A DNA stretch of 64,000 bases from Haematobia irritans (GCF_050003625.1 NC_134398.1:114118145-114182144); one strand, 5' to 3'; positions 47,981-60,896 are shown, counted from the first letter of the stretch. Notes: a model not told the origin generated them from the letters alone. Program-made: numbers and translations.

Positions 47981-48822
47981 AAAAATTTAAAAAAATATAT
48001 AAAATTTAATAATTCCTTCTACAATGTTTGTATTACAGAAAAAGGTGCTAAGAACTAAAAAAACTAGTGGAAATGAAAAAAATGTGAGGGAATATACAAT
48101 TAGGAAGAAAAAAAAATTTTGAGCACAATCTTCTTTGGGAGAAAATTCGTCTAAGCATATATTTTTGGATTCAAAATGTTTCCAAACATATTATATGTTC
48201 ACATAATAACGTATAGTTTTTCGGAAGACAACATTATTGAAATTGGATGGAAAGATACATAATGTTTGGAACTTAGACTACCCAAACATATTATATTGTT
48301 TAGACCAATATGCTTTCAAACATATTATATATTGGAAGAAATCAAATATATAAATGTTTGGGCAATACCCAAAAATTTATATGCTTGAAGCAAAATGTGT
48401 TTGGGAGTATACGTTACAGAAGCGATTTTTTTTTGGGGTGTAGAAGACGCATTTTCCAGATGTAAAGTTTTTTTCCTTGTTCAAAGTCGATAAGTCGATA
48501 AACATTTCAATCAAGTCGTTTTGTCCTTAGAGTTAAATGATTCGACGTAAAATTGCGTATCCTAACATGAAAGAAAAAGTTGTTTCTCAAGGTCAATTTG
48601 GCTTAAATTCTTCTGAAAAACTCTTCACAGTTAAAAAAATCGTCTTTAAATTCGTTGATTTTTTGCATCTAAAAAAAGGATTTAAAAATTGGCGATGGCT
48701 TTTATAACTTTATTTTAAAGACGTTTTTGCTTGAAACATAGCACAATTTCCACTTGAAATCGAGTCTGAATATGAAAATTTAATTTATCTTTAAAATGTT
48801 TTTAATGGATTTTGATAGCACA

Positions 48823-49454
48823 TGTTGGGGTCAATAGCCAACGTTCCAGAGGGTGGTCACCAAAATCTCCAGATTCGGACACCCTCGCTTGTTTACCTTT
48901 ATATTTTTGTCGGTAGTCAAGACGTCCCGTCTTTGGATACAATTTAATTATTCTTTCCCGATGGGGAATTTAAATTTATTTTCACACGCTGATGTTTTTG
49001 GAGTGATAATAACACGCTAGTTGGAGTCACTTGCCTCTGGGGCAAAACAAATATATATTTCTTTCGATCAAACACTTTTCCCAAAGGGATAACCAATACA
49101 AAATTTCCCAAGGAGTAAGTTCACTGTTTGTTTACAAAATAAATACACTAGAAGACACTTTCTTTTTACACAAATAATTCAGTATTTATTTTACAGTATT
49201 TTTTTTGCAATATAAATATTTGTATAATGTTTAGAATTCTTTTATTTCACTTCTAATTACTTCTTTACTTTCTCACTTCAAATTACAATATGGCGCTTTT
49301 GTTAATTTCTTTTTCTTATTAGAAAACCAATGTCAAACAAAACAAATTTGACGCCGACCACAACCGAGGTCAGTGACGGACATGCGAGTGTCAATTAGTC
49401 CACGCTGTATTACATGCGTAAATGATGACAATACAGCGATTTCTCGCATGAACA
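48823..49454 (-). repeat. BEL/Pao 3' LTR
   Basis: TGTT...AACA ends. Matches 56822-57452 except for one T in a homopolymer near 49200 and a G/C difference near 48994. Confidence 0.95.
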
Positions 49455-49467
49455 TCCCGCCCCCCTT
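49455..49467 (-). promoter_or_regulatory. BEL/Pao polypurine tract
   Basis: On the minus strand AAGGGGGGCGGGA directly precedes the 3' LTR, the position that primes plus-strand DNA. Confidence 0.88.
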
Positions 49468-49797
49468 GCGACCACCTCGCAATTAATTAACTTAAAAAAT
49501 ATTGAAAATCAAAAATAATTTAATTCGGTGTATCTTAGGTGCTACGCTACATAAATTCAGGAATCAGCATGTCTGTTGTACACCTCTGGAGGTAGTTAAG
49601 TTTAAGTTTTACCCAGGGGCAATTGATATGTATTCTATCCATAAACATCAAAATCTGCGGGGGTTGTTCAATGGACACTCGAAGTCATCTTTGAAATTCG
49701 CTTCTGCAAGAGAAAGCTCCAATAGTGAGGAAGAAAAAGATTTTGTCAAAAGAGCAAGAGTAAGTGAGACAACATTAGCTGAGCTGGAACCAAGATA

Positions 49798-52569
49798 TTA
49801 TTGAGAGCGAGGAAGTAAGACAAGTTTATGGATAGGTCGAGAAATAACGCCAGCTTGTGTTCGTAAATCCACAACACGAACACGATCATCACGACCCTGG
49901 TATAGCTTTATGACTCGCCCCAAGCGCCAATCATTTGGGGCTAAGGATTCATTACGCAGCACAACTAGATCATTGATTTGAAGGTCTTCTTGAGAATTTT
50001 TCCATTTTGTACGCTTACGAAGCTCCTTCAAATATTCTGCCTTCCATCTTCGGCAGAATTCCTGCTGAATCAACTTCAAACGTCGCCAACGATTTAACAG
50101 TGACGTCTTATTGTCTATTTCCTCTGGCTCCGCTGGAGATAGAAGTGATCCACCTATGAGGAAGTGTGCAGGAGAAAGTGCACCAAAATCGTCAATATTA
50201 TTTGATATGGGTGTTAATGGCCTGGAATTGAGGCAAGATTCAATGGTAGCCAAAACGGTAGCGAATTCTTCAAAAGTATGTCTAATTTGCCCAGACATCT
50301 TTTTTAAATGATTTTTGCAACTTTTTACTCCCGCCTCCCAAAGCCCACCCATGTGTGGCGATGAGGCAGGAATAAAATGCCATTGGAGCTGTTGATGACC
50401 ATATCGAGTGACAGATTCATCCTTCAATTCAGAGACAGTCCGAGCAAAGTTTCTTCTGAGTTCTCTATCCGCTCCAACAAAGTTTTTCCCGTTATCCGAG
50501 TAAATGTGACGAGGACAACCCCTTCGAGACACAAAACGAGCCAAAGCCGCCAAGAAAGCTGGAGTGGAAAGGTCGCTGACTGGCTCCAAATGTATAGCCT
50601 TAGTCACGAAACATACAAATAAACAAATATATCCCTTTGAAATACGACAACCACGTCCATTGAAAGTTTTAATTTCAAACGGGCCAGCAAAATCTACACC
50701 AGAAGTAGAGAAAGGTCGACTGAATGTTGTTCTTTCTTGAGGAAGAGCTGCCATAATTTGACTTTGCCGTTTCTGTTGAGCAATAACACATTCTTTGCAG
50801 CGACGATAATGTGCTTTCACGAGATTCTTGCCCTTTATAATCCAACATTCAAGTCTCGTAGTAGCAAGTGTCAATTGAACACCACCATGGTTCGTTAGCT
50901 TATGTACCAATGCAACATAAAGCTTTGCGAAGTGACTTTTATAAGCCAATATGACCGGGTGCCTCTCGTGGTAAGATAAGGCGGTTGTGGAACCCAAGCG
51001 TCCATTTGCTCGAATGAGCTGGTCCTTATCCAGAAAAGGAGTAAGAGAAAGAAGAGAACTACCAGACGGCAAATTTTGTTTCCTCATGAGACAATCGTAT
51101 TCTGAAGAGAAATAAATTCTCTGAGACAGTGACATCAAACGAAGACGAGTGAATCTAAGTTCCTTTGCAGAGAGTCGAACGCTTTCAAACTTGTATTTCG
51201 TTTTATGAGAAAGGTGTGTACGTCGGAAGAAGCGAAACATATATGATATTACATGGATAGCCCTCGAGAGGCAAGATAATCTTTCCAATATATCTTCTTC
51301 TATAGTCGATCTAGCAACATGAGCCTTTATAGGTTTAGATTCAACTGTTGTGTCCGGGATCGAAATATCCGAAGGCCATTCATTTTCTTTCTCTTTGAGC
51401 CAAATTGGTCCATGCCACCATAAACTACAATCCTTTAATTCTAAAGGAGTTCGGCCCCGGGTTGCTAGATCCGACGGATTATCAGCCGTTGGCACATGTC
51501 GCCAGTTATTACCAACTTTTTCTTGAATAATAGCAACCCTGTTTGCTACGAACGTTGTCCATGTATGAGGAAGTTTTCTTAACCAACATAGAACAATTGT
51601 TGAGTCAGACCATGCAAATAAATTAGTTTTTGGAATTTTCATTTGAGGCAGAATAGAATCAACCAATTCAGACAACAGTAGAGCTCCACATAGCTCTAGT
51701 CGAGGCAAAGACATCTTTTTCAGGGGAGCAACCCTGGATTTGGAAACCAGTAAATTTGTGTAAATTTGATTATTAATTTCTATTTTCAAATATAAAGTTG
51801 CTGCATATGCTAACTCCGACGAGTCACAAAATCGATGCACTTGTACACTGCACTCAGGAGAATATTTTACCCAACGGGGTATACAAATATCATCAATTCC
51901 TTTTGAATCAGAGACAAAATTTTTCCAACTAATAAGAGTAAGTGGCTTTAAGGGATCGTCCCAGCCTATATCATCGAGCCAAAGTTTTTGCATTAAAATT
52001 TTTGCCCTTACAACAATTGGAGACAGCCATCCCAAAGGGTCAAAAATTTTGGCAATAATCGACAAAACTTGTCTTTTTGTGTAAGAATTTCTTTCTTCTA
52101 TTTTATCCATCACAAAATAGAAACAATCTGAGGAAGCGTTCCACCTAATACCAAGTGTTTTCGCAGAACTCTTATCATCAAACTCTAAAAAGTCCTCTCT
52201 CAATAGATGCTCACGAGGAATTCCATCTAATATATTTTTAGAGTTGGATGTCCATTTACGTAATTCAAAACCGGCTGAATTCAAAATTCCAATTAATTCA
52301 TCTCTCGCTTTCAGACCTTCATCAACGGTATGAACACCAACCAACGCGTCATCAACGTACATATTCTCACGCAGTATTTTTGAGCCAAGTGGAAAATTAT
52401 TTTCTTCATCTTCCGCCAATTTCAAAAGCGTCCTAAGAGCCAAATAAGGAGCGCAATTTATGCCAAAGGTTACCGTTTTCAATTGGTAATCGGTAATTTC
52501 CTCGTTTGGGGAAGATCTAAATAAAATACGCTGATATGAGGCATGATTTGAATTGACCCAAATTTGTCT
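49798..52569 (-). pseudogene. pol: BEL/Pao Pol, part after the internal stop
   Basis: In frame with the upstream segment, downstream of the TAG at 52570-52572. It encodes the RT palm with YVDD (about residues 42-45 counted from the first Met at 52482), RNase H-like sequence (RFCDSSELAYAA), and an integrase zinc region (HKLTNHGG...CKEC). The integrase core follows (GVDFAGPF, YSDNGKNF, HMGGLWEAG), then a C-terminal region typical of Pao elements (LAPNDWRLGRV). Every catalytic motif I looked for is present. Without stop readthrough, this part has no normal start codon of its own upstream of the RT core. Confidence 0.93.
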
Positions 52570-55002
52570 CTACATTTTGCTAATGTCAGCATTAAAAACA
52601 AATCGGTATAGACGCCAATTCAAAACTAGTGAGACCAAATCTTTTTGCAGTGTAGGGCCAACATATAACATGTCGTTTAAACTTTTGCCATTAGATGACG
52701 CACATGAGGCATTAAAAACAATTCTCAACTTTGTTGTAGTTCTATCAGGTTTGAATATCCCGTGATGAGGCAAATAAAAATAAGTTCCATTGCTCGATAA
52801 TGGCCGATCAACTTTTTCCATATGTCCTAGAGACAAATATTCTAAAATGACTTTGTCATATTCCGATTTATGTTCAGGCCTACGAGTCAAAGAAGCCTCA
52901 TTTCTTAAAAATTGGGACAACGCAATATATCGACTTGAGTCAGAAGCAAGTGTAAATGGTAAATCCGACCGAAAGGGCAAGTTTACAGTATATCTCCCAT
53001 CAGGACCTCTAACAGTAGTCGATCGAAAAATTTCTTCACATTTTTTATCCTCAAATGAAAGTTTACATTTTTTGGGAACTTCTTCTATTGTCCAAAATTT
53101 GGCAAGTTGATCTTGTAATGATACTCTAGTACAGTGAGAAACACGAATCATTCTTCTTTGTGTTGAATTCTCAGTTGGGCCGGTCAATATCCAACCAAAA
53201 ACTGTTTCTTGGGCTATCAGAGAACCAAGAATGCCTTTTTGTACTCCATTGAGCAAGATAATTGGATAAATATTTCCTCCGAGTAAGATATCTACGGGAC
53301 CACTTTCATAAAATGTAGGATCTGCCAAATCCATCTTTGGGATTTTCTCTATACAACTATTCTCAATAGAATGTGTGGGAATATTGCCTGTTATATCAGG
53401 CACAACTAACGCTTCTAATTCCAATGAGAAAGTTTCATTTTTTCTTGATCCAATTTTCAAGAAAGCAATTTTGGAACATTTGGTTAAAAATTCTCCACCT
53501 AAGCCAGATATATCAGCAGAGACAGAATTTGTAGGTAATTTCAAAGTCTTTTGAAGACGTGAGGAAATAAATGTATCGTCCGAACATGGATCAATTAAAG
53601 CCCTAGCTTTATACGCAACACCATTTTTCAAAATATTTATCAAAGCAGTGGCTAACATTGTTCTATTTGAGACAGAAGTATGAAAAGCACGAGCATTTGA
53701 GGAAGTCGAGGGTTCGTCGTCTTGTACGCCATTATTTGTTGTTGAAGATGGAGGAAGATTTCTGTTTTCATTCGTATTCGAAACATTGTTTTGAGGCGAT
53801 TTATTTTTATGCATTAAAATATGGTGTTTCAAATTACACTTTGAACAAGCAGACGACCTACAGTCCACTGCTCTATGACCCTGAGCCAAACAATTAATGC
53901 ATCTATTTTCTTTTCGGACAACATTTAATCTATTTCGAAATTCCATATTGAGAAACTTTGGGCAAGATTTTAATGAATGAGTCCCTTTACACAAACTGCA
54001 TTTACTCTCATTCACTTTTGTATGATGGACTTTAAATTTTTTCGAGTTATCATATTGATTGAATTTCGGACGAGAATTCTGAGAAAGTTGTGAACCAATA
54101 GAGCCAGTTATATCCGAAACGCTTTCCAACGCTTGAAATCTTTCAGTCAGAAATTTATTCAAATCCTCCCACCGAGGCATTTCTGTTTTATTTACTAATG
54201 ATTGTTCCCACAGAGAAAGCGTTAGTTTAGGCATTTTAGTTGAACATTGATATACAAATATTGGATCCCAAGATTTCACATCAATTTTATACAATTCCAA
54301 AACCGAAATACAATTTGTGACATCACGTTGAAGTCTCTTAAGGCCATTTGCAGATTCTTGTCCACAGGGAGTCAAATTAAAAAGATTTCTCAATTGAGAG
54401 TTAATTAGAATCCTTTTATTTTCATATTGATTCTTTAGATTATCCCACGCAATTGAAAAGCCCTCAGCTGTTAGCGGGATATGACGATTAATTTCCCTTG
54501 CTTCTCCACTTGTCTTTTGAAAAAGATGGTATAATTTCTCAACAGCACTAAGTTTTTTATTATTGATGTATATGGCCGTGAACAAATCACGAAAACTCGG
54601 CCATGATACGTAGTCCCCGTGAAAAATTTCCGTATCGCACGGAGGGACAGCTATTGAAGAAGACGAAGGCTTAGGAGAAATCGGATTAGCTTTAACTTTT
54701 TCTTTCCATTCTCCCAATGTACTAACACATTTTATATAGCTTTCATGAGCTAATTTCCTTTTCATTTTTATCGCTTCTCTATTCTTTTTATAACACTCAG
54801 TGTCTGAAACGCAATTCTTGTGTGCCTGTTTCCATGCTGCCCACAACAGACGAACTTCCTCTTCATCTGCTTCAATTGCAGATAAATTATATCTTGAGGA
54901 GTCGGTTCCAGAAAGATTTTCTTCGAAAGACACAATCTCCTCACACTGAGCCACAAGGTCTTCAAAGGTCGACATTTTCACAGAGAAAATAATTTGATTC
55001 AC
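52570..55002 (-). pseudogene. gag-pol: BEL/Pao Gag-protease-RT N-terminal segment
   Basis: 810 codons from ATG 55002 to a TAG at 52570-52572. A Gag core (about 118-280, with EIFHGDYVSWPSFRDLF, the usual entry of the Pao Gag domain) is followed by Cys/His knuckles (about 335-390: CSLCKGTHSLKSC, CINCLAQGHRAVDC). A Pao-type aspartic protease follows, with active site ALIDPCSDDTF at about 469-477 (D-P-C-S instead of the common D-S/T-G), then the RT fingers (LRIVFNASCASSNGKSLNDML). The stop cuts RT early, so Gag and protease could still be made but not full Pol. Confidence 0.93.
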
Positions 55003-56801
55003 AACTACAAACTTTCTTTTTAGAGGCAGTGAAACAATGAAATGAGAAAGTTATTTAGGTTTGCCCAAGAAGCAAAATAATATATGGCCGATTATATCAA
55101 TTCTGTATATCGAATTCCCAAATTCTCCAATTTTTTTTTTGTTTCAAAATCTCCAGAAAATTACAATTTGTTTCAAGAAACAACCCAAATGAGACAATTA
55201 TGTAGTAAGAGCCAAATAAATTTCAAAATTTTCCCAAATGAAAATTTTTCCAATATAAATTGTTCCAATCAACAATACAATATATTGATCTCCAAATTTT
55301 ATCATTTATTGTTATTAACGCCAAGAAAAAGTATTCAGCAAATTTTATATTATGAGCAAGATTTACAAATCAAACGGAAAAATCTCCAATATTTCCTTTT
55401 TGCAATTCAAATATTTCGCAAAATTTTATATGCTCATTAAATTCCAATATTAAATTTCAAATATTTCAATTTCTCCCACGAGAAAATTAAAAATCCACAA
55501 AATCCAAAGTTTTGTTCAAATGAAAAAATTCTTTAGAGGAAGCCAAAACTTAAAAAATTTTTCAAAAAATTCCAATATCCCAACGGATGAGTACTGATTC
55601 ACAATGTTCTCCAATTAATTTTTGTGAGTCAATAATTTTTGGTTGATCCAATTATAACAATTACGAGCCAATATTGTCCAATATATAAGTGAAAGAATCC
55701 AGTAATTCTTCAACAAATTATTTCTCACAAATTTCTCTCAGTGTAGATACATGTAATGCGATCAATTCAAAGTATACAATTTTAAATCCAAAAATTTCCA
55801 AATAAATTTTTCTTCTCTTCTGGCCCACTGTATCAACCATGTACTGTCATTTGTCCAAGTACAAACAATTTTTCAAAACAAAGTCTTTTCCAATAAGACT
55901 GTCACAGTGTATGATTTTCCAAGATACTAATATTAAGTAACTGCCTCTTAGAGCAAATATTCGGAGTCACAAAAATCCATAGACACAAACAAGGATTCCT
56001 TCGAATGTTACTTTTACATTATTTGTGAGCCAGATTTACCAAGAGGAAGATTATTTCTTAGATTTCATAATTTTCATATACCATTATTTTTTTTACCTTG
56101 CGCCACTGTGCAAGTGTATTAGACAATGTATTGTTTTTCAATAACGTATGTGCCCTTTGTTATGATGTATGTATTTGCTATTTTCTCCAAAAAGCAAAAC
56201 ATAAATAATCGTATCCAAATATACGAATCCAAGTGTGTAGCGCACAAGCGATGTGCGAAATCAACGAGGGGTGAGGTAGACAATGAGAAAGAACAGCGCA
56301 CAAGCAGAGCAATGTTTTCAAACTCCACATCAAATTGAGACAACAAAATTTCTAATGATCGATGTAAGCATGGGTAACAAGTGAAGAGATGGGGGTTGTT
56401 GCCAAATTTCAATGCATCAAGGGAAAATGCAAAAATGTAAACAAGCAATTTGCCGGTTCAATACAACACCAACAACAGAGAAAGGGAACGCAAAGCAGAC
56501 AAGAAGAATGCAAAGGTAACGGTATCACTTTGATAAAGGCTTGGCCTTGAAAATTTTTGGACGAGTTATGTAACAAATAACTTTCAAAATTGTCCACAAT
56601 TTTTGAGGAAGATTTACGCAGCCGAGCCAGCATGTATGTCCACCACAATATAATATTTTGAATGTAATATTGTGTACATACCTTTTGTCCAAATGTTTTC
56701 TTGTTGTTGAATTTACCACTGGTTCTGCTGATGTCCAAATTTTGTTTAAATTGACAGCTTCTGAAGGACCATATAATATTATTCCTTTTTTGATGATTTT
56801 A
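55003..56801 (-). other. BEL/Pao 5' leader
   Basis: About 1.8 kb between the primer site and the Gag ATG, very AT-rich. Open frames in it (55084-55440 plus, 56126-56338 plus, 56525-56941 minus) show no domain. The primer-site core 'gaaggaccatat' occurs twice (56763 and 56811). Confidence 0.7.
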
Positions 56802-56819
56802 CCGGTTTTCGAAGGACCA
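56802..56819 (-). promoter_or_regulatory. BEL/Pao primer-binding site
   Basis: On the minus strand TGGTCCTTCGAAAACCGG starts 2 nt after the 5' LTR. The first 11 bases are complementary to the 3' end of insect tRNA-Tyr as I remember it; beyond that the match is poor. Confidence 0.65.
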
Positions 56820-56821
56820 TA

Positions 56822-57452
56822 TGTTGGGGTCAATAGCCAACGTTCCAGAGGGTGGTCACCAAAATCTCCAGATTCGGACACCCTCGCTTGTTTACCTTTA
56901 TATTTTTGTCGGTAGTCAAGACGTCCCGTCTTTGGATACAATTTAATTATTCTTTCCCGATGGGGAATTTAAATTTATTTTCACACGCTGATCTTTTTGG
57001 AGTGATAATAACACGCTAGTTGGAGTCACTTGCCTCTGGGGCAAAACAAATATATATTTCTTTCGATCAAACACTTTTCCCAAAGGGATAACCAATACAA
57101 AATTTCCCAAGGAGTAAGTTCACTGTTTGTTTACAAAATAAATACACTAGAAGACACTTTCTTTTTACACAAATAATTCAGTATTTATTTTACAGTATTT
57201 TTTTGCAATATAAATATTTGTATAATGTTTAGAATTCTTTTATTTCACTTCTAATTACTTCTTTACTTTCTCACTTCAAATTACAATATGGCGCTTTTGT
57301 TAATTTCTTTTTCTTATTAGAAAACCAATGTCAAACAAAACAAATTTGACGCCGACCACAACCGAGGTCAGTGACGGACATGCGAGTGTCAATTAGTCCA
57401 CGCTGTATTACATGCGTAAATGATGACAATACAGCGATTTCTCGCATGAACA
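56822..57452 (-). repeat. BEL/Pao 5' LTR
   Basis: Same ends as the 3' LTR; followed on the plus side by the GCACA duplication. Confidence 0.95.
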
Positions 57453-57646
57453 GCACATAAAGAAAAACGCTTCAAAATATTTCCTGTTTCCTTGTTTTAT
57501 GTACGAAAAACTCATATTAAAAAGAGAATTTTGTCTTGAACGTGTCCTTATTTCAATTCTCCGCTTCTTTCGCACGAAATCAACACCAAAATTATTAGTG
57601 TAAAGGCAAAATCTTGGTTTTGCCGGTTCATGCTTTTTTCAGTGTA

Positions 57647-58177
57647 GTTTGATTTTAAGGTGTAAATGCTTTTACGAGGCGGATATGTGCTTTAGTTCGC
57701 TAAACCAAATACACTTCAATACAAAGTTACTTTAAATTACGAATATATATATTTATCGAAATTCTACTCACATACAGGAACTCATCTGTATTGACATTTA
57801 TTTGAAATGTAGATCATAACCCGATTATATAAACCAATTTATTATCCAACTTACTCTACCTCGCCTATTAGCACATCTTTATATTGTACATACGGCTATG
57901 TCGAACAGTTAGTTTATTTAAACATCTAGCCATCCAATTGATATTGCCAAAGTCAATGTTTCCAATTTCGTTTTCTTTATAAGCAAATAATTAGAGACAA
58001 TTATTCATCATTTTTATAAGAAAGAGAATTTCCCTTTATAAAATTTCGTTCTGGAGGAAAGCATCGTTTCAATGGGTGCAGAAGGTACAATATCCAGTTG
58101 ATAACACAGTTCTTACATTGTGGGTTAATCAAACGTTGTAAAAACTCGGTCATTTGAGAACAGATAGAGGTAATACT
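57647..58177. other. No recognised feature
   Basis: AT-rich flank of the nest with no repeat or coding signal that I can name. Confidence 0.5.
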
Positions 58178-58265
58178 GAAATGTGGTACCACAATGGACT
58201 GAATATTCTAAATAAGTGAGCCTGAAACTTAATCGAGCTGCCACTTTAACCTAATACTGAAACCT
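58178..58265 (+). mobile_element. 3'-end fragment of a LINE2/SINE-type element
   Basis: 'accacaatggactgaatatt' and 'gctgccactttaacctaat' match the shared 3' tail of LINE2 (42711-42786) and the SINEs. 'Actttaacc' before the tail fits LINE2 better than the SINE. The end repeat is degenerate. Confidence 0.7.
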
Positions 58266-58384
58266 AATCTAATACTGAAATTTTGGAAAAATGCCCAGCA
58301 AAAAATTTGGAAGTTCTTCCAAAGGCACGACTTTAAAAGCACTTCCAGAAGATGCACATCCAATGATGTTCTTTATTTTAACTA

Positions 58385-58864
58385 CCCAGGAGTTCTTTTA
58401 ATTCAATTTTTTATAACTTGGTTTTTTCATACTTTGAATGGGTAATTTTAAATTTTTTTGTTTCAAATATGTTAAAAACAGATTAAGAATTCATAAAATG
58501 GTACAAATCATTTCAATTTTGTCGAAAAAATTGCTAAATCCAATCTGAAAAAGTTGTGAAATTTTGAAAATATTTGAGGCCAAACGTTTCCAACAAGCGT
58601 TAGAATCCATTAAAAATTATAAAAAATTATAAAAATTATTTATTTGACAAAATATCAAAGAATTTTTTATTTACATCCAAAACATTGAATTCGCATCACA
58701 CCTAAAGAAGTGAGGCAAATTCAGTGCAACGGCTGTTGAAAGGGAGGACTTCCGTCCTATGACAAGCCCATGCTAAATTCATCGCTTCTGCGTCAATTTT
58801 GCACAACTTCCGGATCCAAAAAGAACACTTTCATTACTTTTTTGGCAACGCTTTTTTTGCTGGG
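58385..58864 (+). mobile_element. Family F MITE, copy F2 (unfilled reference)
   Basis: Starts CCCAGGAG and ends TTGCTGGG with TA on both sides (58383-58384 and 58865-58866). 480 bp, non-coding. It preserves at 58758-58759 the empty site for the family A insertion found in F3. Confidence 0.85.
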
Positions 58865-58866
58865 TA

Positions 58867-60086
58867 GAGCTGTGGTCCAAATTGTTAGCTTTCTGAAAAT
58901 GTTTACCTTGGCTTTCAAAATTAAATTCGGGTTGTTGATTTTTTATTTTTTCCCAATTTCCATAGTTTTTTGGCGTTGGTGTCAACCGGAGTAAAAATTG
59001 AGAGATCTAATTTAATACTATTAGATATTAGAGTACACCAAACAAAAAGTGAACTGTTTTATAGGAAGAATGAACTACTTCGCATGAAAATTGAACTAAA
59101 TTTCACTCCACATTTTGAGATTTCCACAAAGCGTTGTTAAAACCAGGACAATTTAATGCCCTGTTGTACTTCTTAACTGCAGTTCACGAAATTATATCTT
59201 CGCATAGAAGAAAAAATTAACCAAAAGTAAAGAAGAAAATCATTGGCGCCAAATCATGACCATTTTGAACATACATTCTTACTATTTTTGGGAATCGTAC
59301 GAAAATCTTCTTTTGCTTTAGTTCATATTGAACTTATGTGTACGGTTATTGAACTTTATACGCACGTTTAGTTCATAAAATGTTTGAGACATACTTAAAA
59401 AAAAGTAAGATTTCATTAAGCTGTGGAAAATTTCGAAAAATAATCAGATCTCAAAATTGGCTTAGATCTAATGTCTGTAATGAACACGCAGTGCTTATAC
59501 ATAATTTTCCTTGGAAAATATCATGTTCGAATCTCTAAGAGTAATGAACTGGTGAGGACTTCGGGAGCTTTAAAAAACTTGTTAATCAGTCAGCGTGGTG
59601 GGTTATAAATATTATTTAGACTCCCTATATATTTCACTAAAACAATCTATAGTACTGTAGGGACCAAACGATGCTAGAGATACTGGAAAAAAACTAAGCC
59701 CTGAAAATCTAGCATTACAATTTTTTAGAATCTGACTGAAAAAGAAAACAAAATGGATTGACGATGTTGCTAGAGGTTTTAAGGGTAAAGGGTTGTTGCT
59801 TTGGAATGATGATTTTTGAGTTAGGATTTTTTTTTCTTATTCCAATGAATTTCACTTCTCGACTAGAGTTGAAATACTTACATATTCTAATTAAACTTAA
59901 CAAATGAAACAGGTACATGTTGATGATATTCAATTCTACTTAATTCATTCCAAATGATAATTAATTTCAGGCTATTTCTTTATGATGATTCGTTCAGAAA
60001 TCTGATTAAACTGGAGTTATATTTTTGTTGTCGATGAAATCGCTGTGGGTACATTTCAATGACACGATGACTAAATTTTCAAAACA
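58867..60086. other. No recognised feature
   Basis: AT-rich DNA, with small frames on both strands (58770-58994 plus, 59715-59933 minus) that look random. Confidence 0.5.
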
Positions 60087-60088
60087 TA

Positions 60089-60298
60089 CACTGTTAGAAA
60101 ATTATGTTTTGCATACGTTCCGATGTAAACAAAATGTATTTCGGGCAGAATTTTTTAACAAAATATATTTAAGTGCAAAAATTTAATGTTCCTAAACTAT
60201 CATAATATTTTTGGGACACATATGTTAATATGTTAGAATGTATTATGTTTGGGACATGAATGTTTCATAAAATACTATGTGTGAATGTAAACAAATAC
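60089..60298 (-). mobile_element. Family A terminal fragment A9
   Basis: Starts CACTGTTAGAAAATTATG after TA (60087-60088) and follows the A6 end for about 210 bp ('gggacacatatgttaatat'), then stops. Confidence 0.72.
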
Positions 60299-60894
60299 AC
60301 CCAGAGAAATGATTAATTGGAATTCGAGTACGACAACAAATAGATAGTGAAGATGCGCAATTTTTCATTGTTGGGAATAATTGTTAGTTACTTCTCTTGT
60401 TTAATGGTTTCTATAACCAACATAATATTTATGTGACCAAAAATTGGTACACCCGACCAAATATTTATGTATTGAAGTAAGCAACCATTTTAATTTATTC
60501 CATCCTGTTATGATAAGTCATTTGTTTTCCTAAAGTGTCACCAAACCCATCTGAAAGTCGTTCCAGCAAATAAGTTGGTTGTGTTAACAAATTGTATAGT
60601 TATATAGGGAACTTGTTGCTATTGACTACATATATATGACAACAAATAATTTTTTCATTAATTACATAAAACTGTAAAATTCACATTTGATTTTTTTATT
60701 ATTTTTAAATTACGGTAGTTGCATTGTAAGTTATACATCAAGGTAAGATAAGCATCAAATTGCTACTCACTCTTCATCATTTCCCTTAATTTTCATACAA
60801 TTTCTAGAGATATACTAGCAAATGTGACCATATCCGATTTAGAGAAAGGTAAATGTATGGATTGTATGCCTCATCATAGATCTCAACATTCTGG
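60299..60894. other. No firm feature
   Basis: Begins 'TACACCCAGAGAAATGATT', which looks like another CAC-type terminus, but I found no matching second end. Nothing else is recognised. Confidence 0.4.
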
Positions 60895-60896
60895 TA

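Larger units (their letters stand above)
40893..48440 (-). mobile_element. Family A copy A7, split by LINE2
   Basis: Starts CACGGACGAAAAATACTG and ends TTTTTTTTGGGGTG with TA on both sides (40891-40892 and 48441-48442). Removing it rejoins family E sequence ('agcTTAgaagacgc' in E2). Its two halves, 40893-42710 and 47260-48440, are separated by LINE2. It also holds family E copy E3. Confidence 0.85.
48823..57452 (-). mobile_element. BEL/Pao LTR retrotransposon
   Basis: 8.63 kb with LTRs of 632 and 631 bp and the 5-bp target duplication GCACA (48818-48822 and 57453-57457). It reads on the minus strand. It has a primer site, a leader of about 1.8 kb, one long Gag-Pol frame with a single stop, and a polypurine tract. 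It has no env-like frame. The LTRs differ at only a couple of positions by eye, so the insertion is young. It is inserted in family E sequence. Confidence 0.95.
40822..57644 (+). mobile_element. Outermost family E element (E1) holding the whole nest
   Basis: The two ends of one family E element are 16.8 kb apart. The left 70 bp (40822-40890) starts CACTGAAAAATATTG, and the right end is GCTTTTTTCAGTG (57644), with TA at 40820-40821 and 57645-57646. The remaining E sequence is at 48441-48817 and 57458-57644. Family A copy A7 and a BEL/Pao element fill the space between. The order of pieces agrees with the intact copies E2 and E3. Confidence 0.82.

Noticed and set aside
55084..55440. Extra gene in the BEL leader (plus strand)
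   Set aside because: Very AT-rich, Asn/Lys/Phe-dominated and antisense to the element; nothing similar is known in this position.
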